Shown piece after piece: positions 46,765 to 60,768 of a DNA stretch of 64,000 bases (within the stretch, counting starts at the first letter, position 1; the number at the start of each line of letters is the position of its first letter). The position numbers were made by a program, and so were the translations under genes. This stretch comes from Nematostella vectensis. Its lineage: Eukaryota > Cnidaria > Anthozoa > Actiniaria > Edwardsiidae. The notes below the pieces were generated by a model. The model had not been told where the DNA came from. It ran no database searches and saw nothing but the letters and a program-made list of their open reading frames with translations. The stretch is taken from the NCBI RefSeq assembly GCF_932526225.1, contig NC_064046.1, positions 14,707,408 to 14,771,407 on the forward strand. Reading direction: 5' to 3'.

Positions 46765-48758
46765 AAAGAAAACAAACACAACAGAGACCCCCACCAACAA
46801 TTTTGATTTTTTTTTACTTTCCTTTAAAGGGGGAGTGTCATGTTTAAGAGATTTGCAATAGCTCTAGAGCCCTGACACAATGAACTTCAGTGAAATTCTA
46901 ATACTAACTTATGAGCTTTTGGTACATGTGGGAGACTTTAAACAAAACAAAAAAAATGACCACAAACTGTCAATTAACATAGTTTTCAATATAATATTGC
47001 ATATGTTTAATAAGGTATTGACAGCTTTTAAAAAGTTCAACTGTTTGTAGACACTTAAAATCCTACAAAAAACACTGACTCCAGACATGCGCAGTACTAT
47101 GCTGCTGCCCCTTAAAAGTAAAATACAGCTTTACTTAGTCAGCGTAGACAATATTGCGGATTTTGTCAATATTCTAATATGAATATATCAATATTCTCCC
47201 CCCTTACGTCGTTATTTCTATTTATTTTATGCTTTTCACATGATACCAAAACAGCGTCTTTTTTCTTCGCTAATTTGATGTCATGTACACAATAAAAGAG
47301 ATGCGCCCGTGCGCATGGCGAGTCCCCAAGGGACCCAAGACGCCCAAATAGACCTCTATTTTTGGCATCCACAATCTCGGCGAGCTGTGCGTGGCGTAAC
47401 CGTATTACAGGCCTGGGAACCTGGTTATTGTCCTCCCCATTAATGCGCGGGTTGGGATAACCTTGCAAGAGTGTTGTACAGCATATTCGCTCGGAAATAT
47501 CGGTGCTTGGGGCCTTCGGGTTCTTTACAGCCTTCCGTAAAAGCCGTGTGCTGCCATACCGATTGGGTAATCCGTATGTATGGTTTCCGTTTTGTTTTTC
47601 AGACCGGGTTCGATCCCAGGCCAATGGGCTTTTTTTTTTCGTTTTCTTTCTTTGTGCTTGACCCCCCTAATCCTGATTGGTTTTGCGCAAAAATAAAAAA
47701 AAAGTGAGTTTGCAAAATAAGCTTGCTGGATTTATTGATTATATGTATTCAATTTGTTCCTAGGAAGTTAACAAAAAACACAAAGCAAAGAGTTTGAGGA
47801 AGTAAACAAGTATGTGAACTTTAATGTTCTATTTGAAGGGGTGCATTTTGTACAGGGAAGCATACATAGAATGCTTAACTGGTGGAGAGGGAAGAGGTAA
47901 AAGTTTATTGAGCATAATTTCAACAATAGCAGGGGGAAGAGAGGGGCACTCTCTTCATACAATATTGCAGTTGTTACCTATTATTAAATAAGTTTGTAAC
48001 ATGTCTTTGTTTATTAATCAAGGTCTATTTCTGAGACAAGCAAACTCAAGTAAGGCTGTTGAAATAACAGGTGATTGTTAAAAGAAAAACAATTATCTGA
48101 TTAGAAAACTACTATAGATTCCTTTGCACCAAAATAAGAACAAACTTCATTTTGTTTGTTATTTATGAGGAACGAGATGAGCTCTACAAGGCCAAGAAGA
48201 AATATGTATTGCTCATCTAAATTATACAAGTAAATAATAGTATTAAAAAAGAATTACTGTAAGTGATTAGAGTGGTTTTCATTAACCCGTGAAACAAAGT
48301 GTGATAGTTAAACGGTAATAGTTAGTAAAACACAAAAAAGAACAATAGAATCAGATCACAACAAAGTGTAATACGCTAAAGCGTAGTTCACGGGTTAATG
48401 AAGGTTTTGACATTTCAACCTTACATCCACATGAAAGTAATGCCTAATATCGAGTGCCCTACAGTAAGTGTTTTGCAGTCAAGTTGTTTTCTTTTAGTAG
48501 GTAAAAAATTATTCTAAATAATAGTAATCATAGCTATGGTCACCACTTACACATATAGAACTTGTAATGAAAAGAAAGAAAAAAAAATATATATGCAGTC
48601 AAACAACAGAATTGCATGATAACCTTGAATATATTGAATAAAGGACTGCAAAAAAACATCTTTTGTACTAGTTGCTTGAATTGACCCTTGGCTATTTTTA
48701 GCTGAATTCCCCTCCCCCTCTAAAAAATAAAATAATAATAATAATAGAACAAAACTAA
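46765..48758 (+). repeat. Satellite unit 22
   Basis: Full-length unit with the B-box-like motif at 47607-47617. The left half and core are near-copies of unit 20, 2.60 kb upstream, including GGGAACCTGG and the one-T deletion that joins two minus-strand frames into 152 codons. It is the only unit with CAGGTGATT instead of CAGGTGAGT. Confidence 0.95.
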
Positions 48759-50756
48759 AAAGAAAACAAACACAACAGAGACCCCCACCAACAATTTTGA
48801 TTTTTTTTACTTTCCTTTAAAGGGGGAGTGTCATGTTTAAGAGATTTGCAATAGCTCTAGAGCCCTGACACAATGAACTTCAGTGAAATTCTAATACTGA
48901 CTTATGAGCTTTTGGTACATGTGGGAGACTTTAAACAAAACAAAAAAAATGACCACAAACTGTCAATAAACATAGTTTTCAATATAATATTGCATATTAT
49001 TTAATAAGGTATTGACAGCTTTTAAAAAGTTCAACTGTTTGTAGACACTAAAAAGCTTACAATAAACACTGACTCCAGACATGCGCAGTACTATGCTGCT
49101 ACCCCTTTAAAGTAAAATACAGCTTTACTTAGTCAGCGTAGACAATATTGCGGATTTTGTCAATATTCTAATATGAATATGTCAATATTCTCCCCCCTTA
49201 CGTCTTTATTTCTATTTATTTTATGCTTTTCACATGATACCAAAACAGCGTCTTTTTTCTTCGCTAATTTGATGTCATGTACACAATAAAAGAGATGCGC
49301 CCGTGCGCATGGCGAGTCCCCAAGGGACCCAAGACGCCCAAATAGACCTCTATTTTTTGTCATCCACAATCTCGGCGAGCTGTGCGTGGCGTAACCGTAT
49401 TACAGGCCTGGGATCCTGGTTATTGTCCTCCCCATTAATGCGCGGGTTGGGATAACCTTGCAAGAGTGTTGTACAGCATATTCGCTCGGAAATATCGGTG
49501 CTTGGGGCCTTCGGGTTCTTTACAGCCTTCCGTAAAAGCCGTGTGCTGCCATACCGATTGGGTAATCCGTATGTATGGTTTCCGTTTTGTTCTTCAGACC
49601 GGGTTCGATCCCAGGCCAATTGTCTTTTTTTTATTCGTTTTCTTTCTTTGTGCTTGACCCCCTAATCGTGATTGGTTTTGCGCAAAAATAATAAAAAAAA
49701 GTGAGTTTGCAAAATAAGCTTGCTGGATTTATTGATTATATGTATTCAATTTGTTCCTAGGAAGTTAACAAAAAACACAAAGCAAAGAGTTTGAGGAAGT
49801 AAACAAGTATGTGAACTTTAATGTTCTATTTGAAGGGGCGCATTTTGTACAGGAAAGCATACATAGAATGCTTAACTGGTGGAGATGGGAGAGGTAACAG
49901 TTTATTGAGCATAATGTCAACAATAGCAGGGGAAGGGAGGGGCACTCTCTTCATACAATATTGCAGTTGTTACCTATTATTAAATAAGTTTGTAAGATAT
50001 ATTTGTTTATTAAGCAAGGTCTATTTCTGAGACAAGCAAACTCAAGTAAGAGCTGTTGAAATAACAGGTGAGTGTTAAAAAAAACAATTATCTGATTAGA
50101 AAACTAATGTAGATTCCTTTGCACCAAATAAGAACAAACTTCATTTTGTTTGTTATGTATGAGGAACGAGATGAGCTCTACAAGGCCAAGAAGAAATATG
50201 TATTGATCATCTGAATTATACAAGTAAATAATAATATTAAAAAAAAATTACTGTAAGTAATTAGAGTGGTTTTCATTAACCCGTGAAACAAAGTGTGATA
50301 GTTAAACGGTAATAAATAGTAAAACACAAAAAAAGAACAATAGAATCAGATCACAACAAAGTGTAATACGCAAAAGCGTAGTTCACGGGTTAATGAAGGT
50401 TTTGACATTTAAACCTTACATCCACATGAAAGTAATGCCTAATATCGAGTGCCCTACAGTAAGTGTTTTGCAGTCAAGTTGTTTTCTTTTAGTAGGTAAA
50501 AAATTATTCTAAATAATAGTAATCATAGCTATGGTCACCACTTACACATATAGAACTTGTTATGAAAAGAAAGAAAAAAAAATATATATATATGCAATCA
50601 AACAACAGAATTGCATGATAACCTTGAATATATTGAATAAAGGACTGCAAAAAAACATCTTTTGTACTAGTTGCTTGAATTGACCCTTGGCTATTTTTAG
50701 CTGAATTCCCCTCCCCCTCTAAAAAAGAAAATAATAATAATAATAGAACAAAACTA
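48759..50756 (+). repeat. Satellite unit 23
   Basis: Full-length unit, first of the nearly identical run 23-26 (GTTATGTATGAGG is diagnostic). The B-box-like motif is at 49602-49612, followed by CCAATTGTC instead of CCAATGGGC, shared with unit 24. The right half is haplotype K. The nested hairpin is TACGCAAAAGCGTA here. Confidence 0.95.
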
Positions 50757-52764
50757 AAACGAAAACAAACACAACAGAGACCCCCACCAACAATTTTGAT
50801 TTTTTTTACTTTCCTTTAAAGGGGGAGTGTCATGTTTAAGAGATTTGCAATAGCTCTAGAGCCCTGACACAATGAACTTCAGTGAAATTCTAATACTGAC
50901 TTATGAGCTTTTGGTACATGTGGGAGACTTTAAACAAAACAAAAAAAATGACCACAAACTGTCAATAAACATAGTTTTCAATATAATATTGCATATTATT
51001 TAATAAGGTATTGACAGCTTTTAAAAAGTTCAACTGTTTGTAGACACTAAAAAGCTTACAATAAACACTGACTCCAGACATGCGCAGTACTATGCTGCTA
51101 CCCCTTTAAAGTAAAATACAGCTTTACTTAGTCAGCGTAGACAATATTGCGGATTTTGTCAATATTCTAATATGAATATCTCAATATTCTCACCCCTTAC
51201 GTCTTTATTTCTATTTATTTTATGCTTTTCACATGATACCAAAACAGCGTCTTTTTTCTTCGCTAATTTGATGTCATGTACACAATAAAAGAGATGCGCC
51301 CGTGCGCATGGCGAGTCCCCAAGGGACCCAAGACGCCCAAATAGACCTCTATTTTTTGTCATCCACAATCTCGGCGAGCTGTGCGTGGCGTAACCGTATT
51401 ACAGGCCTGGGATCCTGGTTATTGTCCTCCCCATTAATGCGCGGGTTGGGATAACCTTGCAAGAGTGTTGTACAGCATATTCGCTCGGAAATATCGGTGC
51501 TTGGGGCCTTCGGGTTCTTTACAGCCTTCCGTAAAAGCCGTGTGCTGCCATACCGATTGGGTAATCCGTATGTATGGTTTCCGTTTTGTTCTTCAGACCG
51601 GGTTCGATCCCAGGCCAATTGTCTTTTTTTTATTCGTTTTCTTTCTTTGTGCTTGACCCCCCTAATCGTGATTGGTTTTGCGCAAAAATAATAAAAAAAA
51701 GTGAGTTTGCAAAATAAGCTTGCTGGATTTATTGATTATATGTATTCAATTTGTTCCTAGGAAGTTAACAAAAAACACAAAGCAAAGAGTTTGAGGAAGT
51801 AAACAAGTATGTGAACTTTAATGTTCTATTTGAAGGGGCGCATTTTGTACAGGAAAGCATACATAGAATGCTTAACTGGTGGAGATGGGAGAGGTAACAG
51901 TTTATTGAGCATAATGTCAACAATAGCAGGGGAAGGGAGGGGCACTCTCTTCATACAATATTGCAGTTGTTACCTATTATTAAATAAGTTTGTAAGATAT
52001 ATTTGTTTATTAAGCAAGGTCTATTTCTGAGGCAAGCAAACTCAAGTAAGAGCTGTTGAAATAACAGGTGAGTGTTAAAAAAAAAACAATTATCTGATTA
52101 GAAAACTAATGTAGATTCCTTTGCACCAAATAAGAACAAACTTCATTTTGTTTGTTATGTATGAGGAACGAGATGAGCTCTACAAGGCCAAGAAGAAATA
52201 TGTATTGCTCATCTAAATTATACAAGTAAATAATAATATTAAAAAAAAATTACTGTAAGTAATTAGAGTGGTTTTCATTAACCCGTGAAACAAAGTGTGA
52301 TAGTTAAACGGTAATAGTTAGTAAAACACAAAAAAAGAACAATAGAATCAGATTACAACAAAGTGTAATACGCTAAAGCGTAGTTCACGGGTTAATGAAG
52401 GTTTTGACATTTAAACCTTACATCCACATGAAAGTAATGCCTAATATCGAGTGCCCTACAGTAAGTGTTTTGCAGTCAAGTTGTTTTCTTTTAGTAGGTA
52501 AAAAATTATTCTAAATAATAGTAATCATAGCTATGGTCACCACTTACACATATAGAACTTGTAATGAAAAGAAAGAAAAAAAAAATATATATATATATAT
52601 GCAATCAAACAACAGAATTGCATGATAACCTTGAATATATTGAATAAAGGACTGCAAAAAAACATCTTTTGTACTAGTTGCTTGAATTGACCCTTGGCTA
52701 TTTTTAGCTGAATTCCCCTCCCCCTCTAAAAAAGAAAATAATAATAATAATAGAACAAAACTAA
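50757..52764 (+). repeat. Satellite unit 24
   Basis: Full-length unit with the B-box-like motif at 51601-51611. It shares CCAATTGTC with unit 23 and TTCTCACCCC with unit 25. Haplotype K right half; long AT tract near 52585-52601. Confidence 0.95.
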
Positions 52765-54767
52765 AACGAAAACAAACACAACAGAGACCCCCACCAACAA
52801 TTTTGATTTTTTTTACTTTCCTTTAAAGGGGGAGTGTCATGTTTAAGAGATTTGCAATAGCTCTAGAGCCCTGACACAATGAACTTCAGTGAAATTCTAA
52901 TACTGACTTATGAGCTTTTGGTACATGTGGGAGACTTTAAACAAAACAAAAAAAATGACCATAAACTGTCAATAAACATAGTTTTCAATATAATATTGCA
53001 TATTATTTAATAAGGTATTGACAGCTTTTAAAAAGTTCAACTGTTTGTAGACACTAAAAAGCTTACAATAAACACTGACTCCAGACATGCGCAGTACTAT
53101 GCTGCTACCCCTTTAAAGTAAAATACAGCTTTACTTAGTCAGCGTAGACAATATTGCGGATTTTGTCAATATTCTAATATGAATATATCAATATTCTCAC
53201 CCCTTACGTCTTTATTTCTATTTATTTTATGCTTTTCACATGATACCAAAACAGCGTCTTTTTTCTTCGCTAATTTGATGTCATGTACACAATAAAAGAG
53301 ATGCGCCCGTGCGCATGGCGAGTCCCCAAGGGACCCAAGACGCCCAAATAGACCTCTATTTTTTGTCATCCACAATCTCGGCGAGCTGTGCGTGGCGTAA
53401 CCGTATTACAGGCCTGGGATCCTGGTTATTGTCCTCCCCATTAATGCGCGGGTTGGGATAACCTTGCAAGAGTGTTGTACAGCATATTCGCTCGGAAATA
53501 TCGGTGCTTGACGCCTTCGGGTTCTTTACAGCCTTCCGTAAAAGCCGTGTGCTGCCATACCGATTGGGTAATCCGTATGTATGGTTTCCGTTTTGTTCTT
53601 CAGACCGGGTTCGATCCCAGGCCAATGGGCTTTTTTTTATTCGTTTTCTTTCTTTGTGCTTGACCCCCCTAATCGTGATTGGTTTTGCGCAAAAATAATA
53701 AAAAAAAGTGAGTTTGCAAAATAAGCTTGCTGGATTTATTGATTATATGTATTCAATTTGTTCCTAGGAAGTTAACAAAAAACACAAAGCAAAGAGTTTG
53801 AGGAAGTAAACAAGTATGTGAACTTTAATGTTCTATTTGAAGGGGCGCATTTTGTACAGGAAAGCATACATAGAATGCTTAACTGGTGGAGATGGGAGAG
53901 GTAACAGTTTATTGAGCATAATGTCAACAATAGCAGGGGAAGGGAGGGGCACTCTCTTCATACAATATTGCAGTTGTTACCTATTATTAAATAAGTTTGT
54001 AAGATATATTTGTTTATTAAGCAAGGTCTATTTCTGAGACAAGCAAACTCAAGTAAGAGCTGTTGAAATAACAGGTGAGTGTTAAAAAAAACAATTATCT
54101 GATTAGAAAACTAATGTAGATTCCTTTGCACCAAATAAGAACAAACTTCATTTTGTTTGTTATGTATGAGGAACGAGATGAGCTCTACAAGGCCAAGAAG
54201 AAATATGTATTGCTCATCTAAATTATACAAGTAAATAATAATATTAAAAAAAATTACTGTAAGTAATTAGAGTGGTTTTCATTAACCCGTGAAACAAAGT
54301 GTGACAGTTAAACGGTAATAGTTAGTAAAACACAAAAAAAGAACAATAGAATCAGATCACAACAAAGTGTAATACGCTAAAGCGTAGTTCACGGGTTAAT
54401 GAAGGTTTTGACATTTAAACCTTACATCCACATGAAAGTAATGCCTAATATCGAGTGCCCTAAAGTAAGTGTTTTGCAGTCAAGTTGTTTTCTTTTAGTA
54501 GGTAAAAAATTATTCTAAATAATAGTAATCATAGCTATGGTCACCACTTACACATATAGAACTTGTAATGAAAAGAAAGAAAAAAATATATATATATATA
54601 TATGCAATCAAACAACAGAATTGCATGATAACCTTGAATATATTGAATAAAGGACTGCAAAAAAACATCTTTTGTACTAGTTGCTTGAATTGACCCTTGG
54701 CTATTTTTAGCTGAATTCCCCTCCCCCTCTAAAAAAGAAAATAATAATAATAATAGAACAAAACTAA
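52765..54767 (+). repeat. Satellite unit 25
   Basis: Full-length unit with the B-box-like motif at 53608-53618. The core has CTTGACGCCTTCGG in place of CTTGGGGCCTTCGG. Haplotype K right half with CCCTAAAGTAAG, shared with unit 26. Confidence 0.95.
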
Positions 54768-56768
54768 AAAGAAAACAAACACAACAGAGACCCCCACCAA
54801 CAATTTTGATTTTTTTTACTTTCCTTTAAAGGGGGAGTGTCATGTTTAAGAGATTTGCAATAGCTCTAGAGCCCTGACACAATGAACTTCAGTGAAATTC
54901 TAATACTGACTTATGAGCTTTTGGTACATGTGGGAGACTTTAAACAAAACAAAAAAAATGACCACAAACTGTCAATAAACATAGTTTTCAATATAATATT
55001 GCATATTATTTAATAAGGTATTGACAGCTTTTAAAAAGTTCAACTGTTTGTAGACACTAAAAAGCTTACAATAAACACTGACTCCAGACATGCGCAGTAC
55101 TATGCTGCTACCCCTTTAAAGTAAAATACAGCTTTACGTAGTCAGCGTAGACAATATTGCGGATTTTGTCAATATTCTAATATGAATATGTCAATATTCT
55201 CCCCCCTTACGTCTTTATTTCTATTTATTTTATGCTTTTCACATGATACCAAAACAGCGTCTTTTTTCTTCGCTAATTTGATGTCATGTACACAATAAAA
55301 GAGATGCGCCCGTGCGCATGGCGAGTCCCCAAGGGACCCAAGACGCCCAAATAGACCTCTATTTTTTGTCATCCACAATGTCGGCGAGCTGTGCGTGGCG
55401 TAACCGTATTACAGGCCTGGGATCCTGGTTATTGTCCTCCCCATTAATGCGCGGGTTGGGATAACCTTGCAAGAGTGTTGTACAGCATATTCGCTCGGAA
55501 ATATCGGTGCTTGGGGCCTTCGGGTTCTTTACAGCCTTCCGTAAAAGCCGTGTGCTGCCATACCGATTGGGTAATCCGTATGTATGGTTTCCGTTTTGTT
55601 CTTCAGACCGGGTTCGATCCCAGGCCAATGGGCTTTTTTTTATTCGTTTTCTTTCTTTGTGCTTGACCCCCCTAATCGTGATTGGTTTTGCGCAAAAATA
55701 ATAAAAAAAAGTGAGTTTGCAAAATAAGCTTGCTGGATTTATTGATTATATGTATTCAATTTGTTCCTAGGAAGTTAACAAAAAACACAAAGCAAAGAGT
55801 TTGAGGAAGTAAACAAGTATGTGAACTTTAATGTTCTATTTGAAGGGGCGCATTTTGTACAGGAAAGCATACATAGAATGCTTAACTGGTGGAGATGGGA
55901 GAGGTAACAGTTTATTGAGCATAATGTCAACAATAGCAGGGGAAGGGAGGGGCACTCTCTTCATACAATATTGCAGTTGTTACCTATTATTAAATAAGTT
56001 TGTAAGATATATTTGTTTATTAAGCAAGGTCTATTTCTGAGACAAGCAAACTCAAGTAAGAGCTGTTGAAATAACAGGTGAGTGTTAAAAAAAACAATTA
56101 TCTGATTAGAAAACTAATGTAGATTCCTTTGCACCAAATAAGAACAAACTTCATTTTGTTTGTTATGTATGAGGAACGAGATGAGCTCTACAAGGCCAAG
56201 AAGAAATATGTATTGCTCATCTAAATTATACAAGTAAATAATAATATTAAAAAAAATTACTGTAAGTAATTAGAGTGGTTTTCATTAACCCGTGAAACAA
56301 AGTGTGACAGTTAAACGGTAATAGTTAGTAAAACACAAAAAAAGAACAATAGAATCAGATCACAACAAAGTGTAATACGCTAAAGCGTAGTTCACGGGTT
56401 AATAAAGGTTTTGACATTTAAACCTTACATCCACATGAAAGTAATGCCTAATATCGAGTGCCCTAAAGTAAGTGTTTTGCAGTCAAGTTGTTTTCTTTTA
56501 GTAGGTAAAAAATTATTCTAAATAATAGTAATCATAGCTATGGTCACCACTTACACATATAGAACTTGTAATGAAAAGAAAGAAAAAAAAATATATATAT
56601 ATATGCAATCAAACAACAGAATTGCATGATAACCTTGAATATATTGAATAAAGGACTGCAAAAAAACATCTTTTGTACTAGTTGCTTGAATTGACCCTTG
56701 GCTATTTTTAGCTGAATTCCCCTCCCCCTCTAAAAAAGAAAATAATAATAATAATAGAACAAAACTAA
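54768..56768 (+). repeat. Satellite unit 26
   Basis: Full-length unit with the B-box-like motif at 55611-55621. TTTACGTAGTC before the core is shared with unit 27. Haplotype K right half; the right arm of the inverted-repeat module ends TTAATAAA, one change from the consensus. Confidence 0.95.
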
Positions 56769-58765
56769 AAAGAAAACAAACACAACAGAGACCCCCACCA
56801 ACAATTTTGATTTTTTTTACTTTCCTTTAAAGGGGGAGTGTCATGTTTAAGAGATTTGCAATAGCTCTAGAGCCCTGACACAATGAACTTCAGTGAAATT
56901 CTAATACTGACTTATGAGCTTTTGGTACATGTGGGAGACTTTAAACAAAACAAAAAAAAATGACCACAAACTGTCAATTAACATAGTTTTCAATATAATA
57001 TTGCATATGTTTTAATAAGGTATTGACAGCTTTTAAAAAGTTCAACTGTTTGTAGACACTTAAAAGCCTACAAAAAACACTGACTCCAGACATGCGCAGT
57101 ACTATGCTGCTACCCCTTTAAAGTAAAATACAGCTTTACGTAGTCAGCGTAGACAATATTGCGGATTTTGTCAATATTCTAATATGAATATGTCAATATT
57201 CTCCCCCCTTACGTCTTTATTTCTATTTATTTTATGCTTTTCACATGATACCAAAACAGCGTCTTTTTTCTTCGCTAATTTGATGTCATGTACACAATAA
57301 AAGAGCATGGCGAGTCCCCAAGGGACCCAAGACGCCCAAATAGACCTCTATTTTTTGTCATCCACAATCTCGGCGAGCTGTGCGTGGCGTAACCGTATTA
57401 CAGGCCTGGGATCCTGGTTATTGTCCTCCCCATTAATGCGCGGGTTGGGATAACCTTGCAAGAGTGTTGTACAGCATATTCGCTCGGAAATATCGGTGCT
57501 TGGGGCCTTCGGGTTCGTTACAGCCTTCCGTAAAAGCCTTGTGCTGCCATACCGATTGGGTAATCCGTATGTATGGTTTCCTTTTTGTTCTTCAGACCGG
57601 GTTCGATCCGAGGCCAATGGGCTTTTTTTTTAATTCGTTTTTTTTCTTTGTGCTGGACCCCCTTAATCCTGATAGGTTTTGCGCAAAAATAATAAATAAA
57701 AGTGAGTTTGCAAAATAAGCTTGCTACATTTATTGATTATATGTATTCAATTTGTTCCTAGGAAGTTAACAAAAAACACAAAGCAAAGAGTTTGAGGAAG
57801 TAAACAAGTATGTGAACTTTAATGTTCTATATTTGAAGGGGTGCATTTTGTACAGGGAAGCATACATAGAATGCTTAACTGGTGGAGAGGGAAGAAGTAA
57901 AAGTTTATTGAGCATAATTTCAACAATAGCAGGGGGAAGAGAGGGGCACTCTCTTCATACAATATTGCAGTTGTTACCTATTATTAAATAAGTTTGTAAC
58001 ATGTCTTTGTTTATTAAGCAAGGTCTATTTCTGAGACAAGCAAACTCAAGTAAGGCTGTTGAAATAACAGGTGAGTGTTAAAAGAAAAACAATTATCTGA
58101 TTAGAAAACTACTGTAGATTCCTTTGCACCAAAATAAGAACAAACTTCATTTTGTTTGTTATTTATGTTGAACGAGATGAGCTCTACAAGGCCAAGAAGA
58201 AATATGTATTGCTCATATCTAAATTATACAAGTAATTAATAATATTAAAAAAGAATTACTGTAAGTAATTAGAGTGGTTTTCATTAACCCGTGAAACAAA
58301 GTGTGATAGTTAAACGGTAATAGTTAGAAAAAAACACAAAAAAGAACAATAGAATCAGATCACCACAAAGTGTAATACTCTAAAGCGTAGTTCACGGGTT
58401 AATGAAGGTTTTGACATTTCAACCTTACATCCACATGAAAGTAATGCCTAATATCGAGTGCCCTACAGTAAGTGTTTTGCAGTCAAGTTGTTTTCTGTTA
58501 GTAGGTAAAAAATTATTCTAAATAATAGTAATCATAGCTATGGTCACCACTTACACATATAGCACTTGTAATGAAAAGAAAGAAAATATATATATATATA
58601 TGCAGTCAAACAACAGAATTGCATGATAACCTTGAATATATTGAATAAAGGACTGCAAAAAAATATCTTTTGTACTAGTTGCTTGAATTGACCCTTGGCT
58701 ATTTTTAGCTGAATTCCCCTCCCCCTCTAAAAAAGAAAATAATAATAATAATAGAACAAAACTAA
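56769..58765 (+). repeat. Satellite unit 27, GC hairpin deleted
   Basis: A 13-nt deletion at about 57305/57306 (AAAGAGCATGGCGAG) removes most of the ATGCGC hairpin at the start of the core. The B-box-like motif at 57600-57610 is followed by GAGG, as in unit 1. The right half matches units 10-12 (TACTCTAAAGCG, TAGCACTTG), another mosaic. Confidence 0.95.
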
Positions 58766-60768
58766 AAAGAAAACAAACACAACAGAGACCCCCACCAACA
58801 ATTTTGATTTTTTTTTACTTTCCTTTAAAGGGGGAGTGTCATGTTTAAGAGATTTGCAATAGCTCTAGAGCCCTGACACAATGAACTTCAGTGAAATTCT
58901 AATACTGACTTATGAGCTTTTGGTACATGTGGGAGACTTTAAACAAAACAAAAAAAAATGACCACAAACTGTCAATAAACATAGTTTTCAATATAATATT
59001 GCATATTATTTAATAAGGTATTGACAGCTTTTAAAAAGTTCAACTGTTTGTAGACACTTAAAAGCCTACAAAAAACACTGACTCCAGATATGCGCAGTAC
59101 TATGCTGCTGCCCCTTAAAAGTAAAATACAGCTTTACTTAGTCAGCGTAGACAATATTGCGGATTTTGTCAATATTCTAATATGAATATATCAATATTCT
59201 CCCCCCTTACGCCTTTATTTCTATTTATTTTATGCTTTTCACATGATACCAAAACAGCGTCTTTTTTCTTCGCTAATTTGATGTCATGTACACAATAAAA
59301 GAGATGCGCCCGTGCGCATGGCGAGTCCCCAAGGGACCCAAGACGCCCAAATAGACCTCTATTTTTTGTCATCCACAATCTCGGCGAGCTGTGCGTGGCG
59401 TAACCGTATTACAGGCCTGGGATCCTGGTTATTGTCCTCCCCATTAATGCGCGGGTTGGGATAACCTTGCAAGAGTGTTGTACAGCATATTCGCTCGGAA
59501 ATATCGGTGCTTGGGGCCTTCGGGTTCTTTACAGCCTTCCGTAAAAGCCGTGTACTGCCATACCGATTGGGTAATCCGTATGTATGGTTTCCGTTTTGTT
59601 CTTCAGACCGTGTTCGATCCCAGGCCAATGGGCTTTTTTTTTCGTTTTCTTTCTTTGTGCTTGACCCCCCTAATCCTGATTGGTTTTGCGCAAAAATAAA
59701 AAAAAAGTCAGTTTGCAAAATAAGCTTGCTGGATTTATTGATTATATGTATTCAATTTGTTCCTAGGAAGTTAACAAAAAACACAAAGCAAAGAGTTTGA
59801 GGAAGTAAACAAGTATGTGAACTTTAATGTTCTACTTGAAGGGGTGCATTTTGTACAGGGAAGCATACTTAGAATGCTCAACTTGTGGAGAGGGGAGAGG
59901 TAACAGTTTATTGAGCATAATTTCAACAATAGCAGGGGGGAAGAGAGGGGCACTCTCTTCATACAATATTGCAGTTGTTACCTATTATTAAATAAGTTTG
60001 TAACATGTCTTTGTTTATTAAGCAAGGTCTATTTCTGAGACAAGCAAACTCAAGTAAGGCTGTTGAAATAACAGGTGAGTGTTAAAAGAAAAACAATTAT
60101 CTGATTAGAAAACTACTGTAGATTCCTTTGCACCAAAATAAGAACAAACTTCATTTTGTTTGTTATTTATGAGGAACGAGATGAGCTCTACAAAGCCATA
60201 AAGAAATATGTATTGCTCATCTAAATTATACAAGTAAATGATAATATTAAAAAAGAACTACTGTAAGTAATTAGAGTGGTTTTCATTAACCCGTGAAACA
60301 AAGTGTGATAGTTAAACGGTAATAGTTAGTAAAACACAAAAAAGAACAATAGAATCAGATCACAACAAAGTGTAATACGCTAAAGCGTAGTTCACGGGTT
60401 AATGAAGGTTTTGACATTTCAACCTTACATCCACATGAAAGTAATGCCTAATATCGAGTGCCCTACAGTAAGTGTTTTGCAGTCAAGTTGTTTTCTGTTA
60501 GTAGGTAAAAAATTATTCTAAATAATAGTAATCATAGCTATGGTCACCACTTACACATATAGCACTTGTAATGAAAAGAAAGAAAATATATATATATATA
60601 TGCAGTCAAACAACAGAATTGCATGATAACCTTGAATATATTGAATAAAGGACTGCAAAAAAATATCTTTTGTACTAGTTGCTTGAATTGACCCTTGGCT
60701 ATTTTTAGCTGAATTCCCCTCCCCCTCTAAAAAAGAAAATAATAATAATAATAATAGAACAAAACTAA
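58766..60768 (+). repeat. Satellite unit 28
   Basis: Full-length unit. The B-box-like motif at 59611-59621 reads TGTTCGATCCC, the only copy that loses the first G. Other private changes are AAGTCAGTTTGC after the core and CTACTTGAAGG in the right flank. Confidence 0.95.
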
